Assembly: GCA_903861015.1 (NCBI GenBank)
Contig: CAIOSL010000013.1
Span: forward strand, 1 to 5,676
Source: an uncultured bacterium
GTDB lineage: Bacteria > Patescibacteriota > Saccharimonadia > Saccharimonadales > Saccharimonadaceae
Direction of reading: 5' to 3'
Length of the DNA stretch: 5,676 bases
Shown: in pieces, positions 5,422 to 5,676 of the stretch
Numbering within the stretch: the first letter of the stretch is position 1
Layout: every line of letters begins with the position of its first letter
Position numbers and translations under genes: made by a program
The notes under the pieces: generated by a model
What the model was told of the DNA's origin: nothing
Seen by the model: only the letters and a program-made list of their open reading frames with translations
Database searches by the model: none

Positions 5422-5583
5422 CAACCAATTCCGACAACTATTACATATTCGGAATTATTATATATCCGTTAAGGGTTAGACTTTTTTCTCTTTTATACGA
5501 GTAGACAAATATATAACTTGTAAATATCTACACCTTTCAGGGTTGAACCCTATGCACTGTCAGGCTCCCAATATAATGAACAC

Positions 5584-5610
5584 ACTGTCTCATCCAAATG
5601 ACAGTATAAT
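5584..5610 (+). promoter_or_regulatory. Promoter with overlapping inverted-repeat operator-like site
   Basis: ACTGTC (5584-5589) and GACAGT (5600-5605) form an inverted repeat with a 10-bp gap, and the second arm touches the -10 box TATAAT at 5605-5610. A third ACTGTC lies upstream at 5556-5561. No good -35 is present, so an activator or repressor could bind here. The predicted start near 5617 leaves the AGGAG ribosome site (5621-5625) in a short leader before the gene at 5635. Confidence 0.45.
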
Positions 5611-5634
5611 CATTAAAATAAGGAGTAATAACAT

Positions 5635-5676
5635 ATGGCAATCGGTAGACCGACAGACCAACATATTAAAGCTGAA
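5635..5676 (+). CDS. Start of an unidentified gene (partial, runs off the right edge)
   Basis: Fourteen codons beginning MAIGRPTDQHIKAE. AGGAG at 5621-5625 lies 9 nt before the ATG, and a TATAAT box is properly placed upstream, so gene start and direction are well supported. The fragment is too short to assign a family. It uses an AGA arginine codon and follows a strongly AT-rich leader, unlike the CGN-rich genes to the left, which hints at a different origin. Confidence 0.65.
   Translation, partial: MAIGRPTDQHIKAE

Larger units (their letters stand above)
5387..5634. other. AT-rich non-coding region with hairpins and repeats
   Basis: No convincing gene is seen here. Composition drops to 27% GC over 5441-5540. 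It holds a hairpin AATTCCGA/TCGGAATT (5427-5434/5449-5456), a T-run at 5482-5487, a GTAGA/TCTAC pairing (5501-5505/5527-5531), and a 13-bp palindrome AGGGTTGAACCCT (5539-5551) whose left half resembles AGGGTTAGA at 5472-5480. Two TATAAT boxes occur at 5572-5577 and 5605-5610. It probably carries divergent regulatory signals for the RNA on the left and the gene on the right. Confidence 0.6.

Noticed and set aside
5203..5424. Short open frames on both strands across the structured block (62 codons at 5211-5399 plus, 73 codons at 5203-5424 minus).
   Set aside because: They lie over perfect RNA-like stems and the tRNA terminator, have no ribosome sites, and translate to low-plausibility sequences.

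Overview
The window looks like a chromosomal segment of a Candidate Phyla Radiation (Patescibacteria) bacterium, most plausibly Saccharibacteria. This rests on gene style, not on a marker gene: compact genes, a DUF3048 (YerB-like) membrane-anchored protein, a histidine kinase with no extracytoplasmic sensor, a receiver-only response regulator of a style I associate with these lineages, and roughly 50% GC in the coding part. TGA acts as an ordinary stop, because the HD-GYP gene ends in TGA just before a palindrome, which argues against the TGA=Gly lineages.

Layout, left to right. Positions 2-124 hold the tail of an unidentified gene, followed after 3 nt and in the same frame by an M20 family metallopeptidase (128-1243). 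A promoter-bearing gap leads to a stand-alone HD-GYP phosphodiesterase (1334-1894) with a good Shine-Dalgarno. A perfect 13-bp-arm palindrome closes that unit. An extended -10 promoter then lies so close to the next ATG that the mRNA would be nearly leaderless. It drives a three-gene operon: DUF3048 protein (1985-3097), histidine kinase (3088-4620, GTG start, 10-bp overlap) and receiver-only response regulator (4624-5034). This looks like a signalling cassette with an exported partner protein, an intramembrane-type kinase and a single-domain phosphoacceptor.

The right end is different. A tRNA-Glu(CTC) gene (5117-5191) has its own promoter overlapping the regulator's stop codon, a degenerate copy of its 5' end in the leader, and a strong hairpin terminator. 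Next comes a compact GC-rich block (66% GC over 5241-5340) packed with perfect stems that pair into one closed multi-helix fold. On the minus strand this block has a promoter-like sequence correctly spaced to start transcription at the first base of the closing stem, and a terminator after it. I interpret it as an unidentified structured RNA of about 159 nt, with an 18-nt exact copy of the tRNA-Glu T-arm and a CCA near its 3' end. Beyond it the DNA becomes very AT-rich (27% GC over 5441-5540) and carries hairpins and an operator-like site before a new gene starts at 5635. The tRNA, tRNA fragments and composition change suggest a recombination hotspot or island edge, but no integrase is visible in this window.
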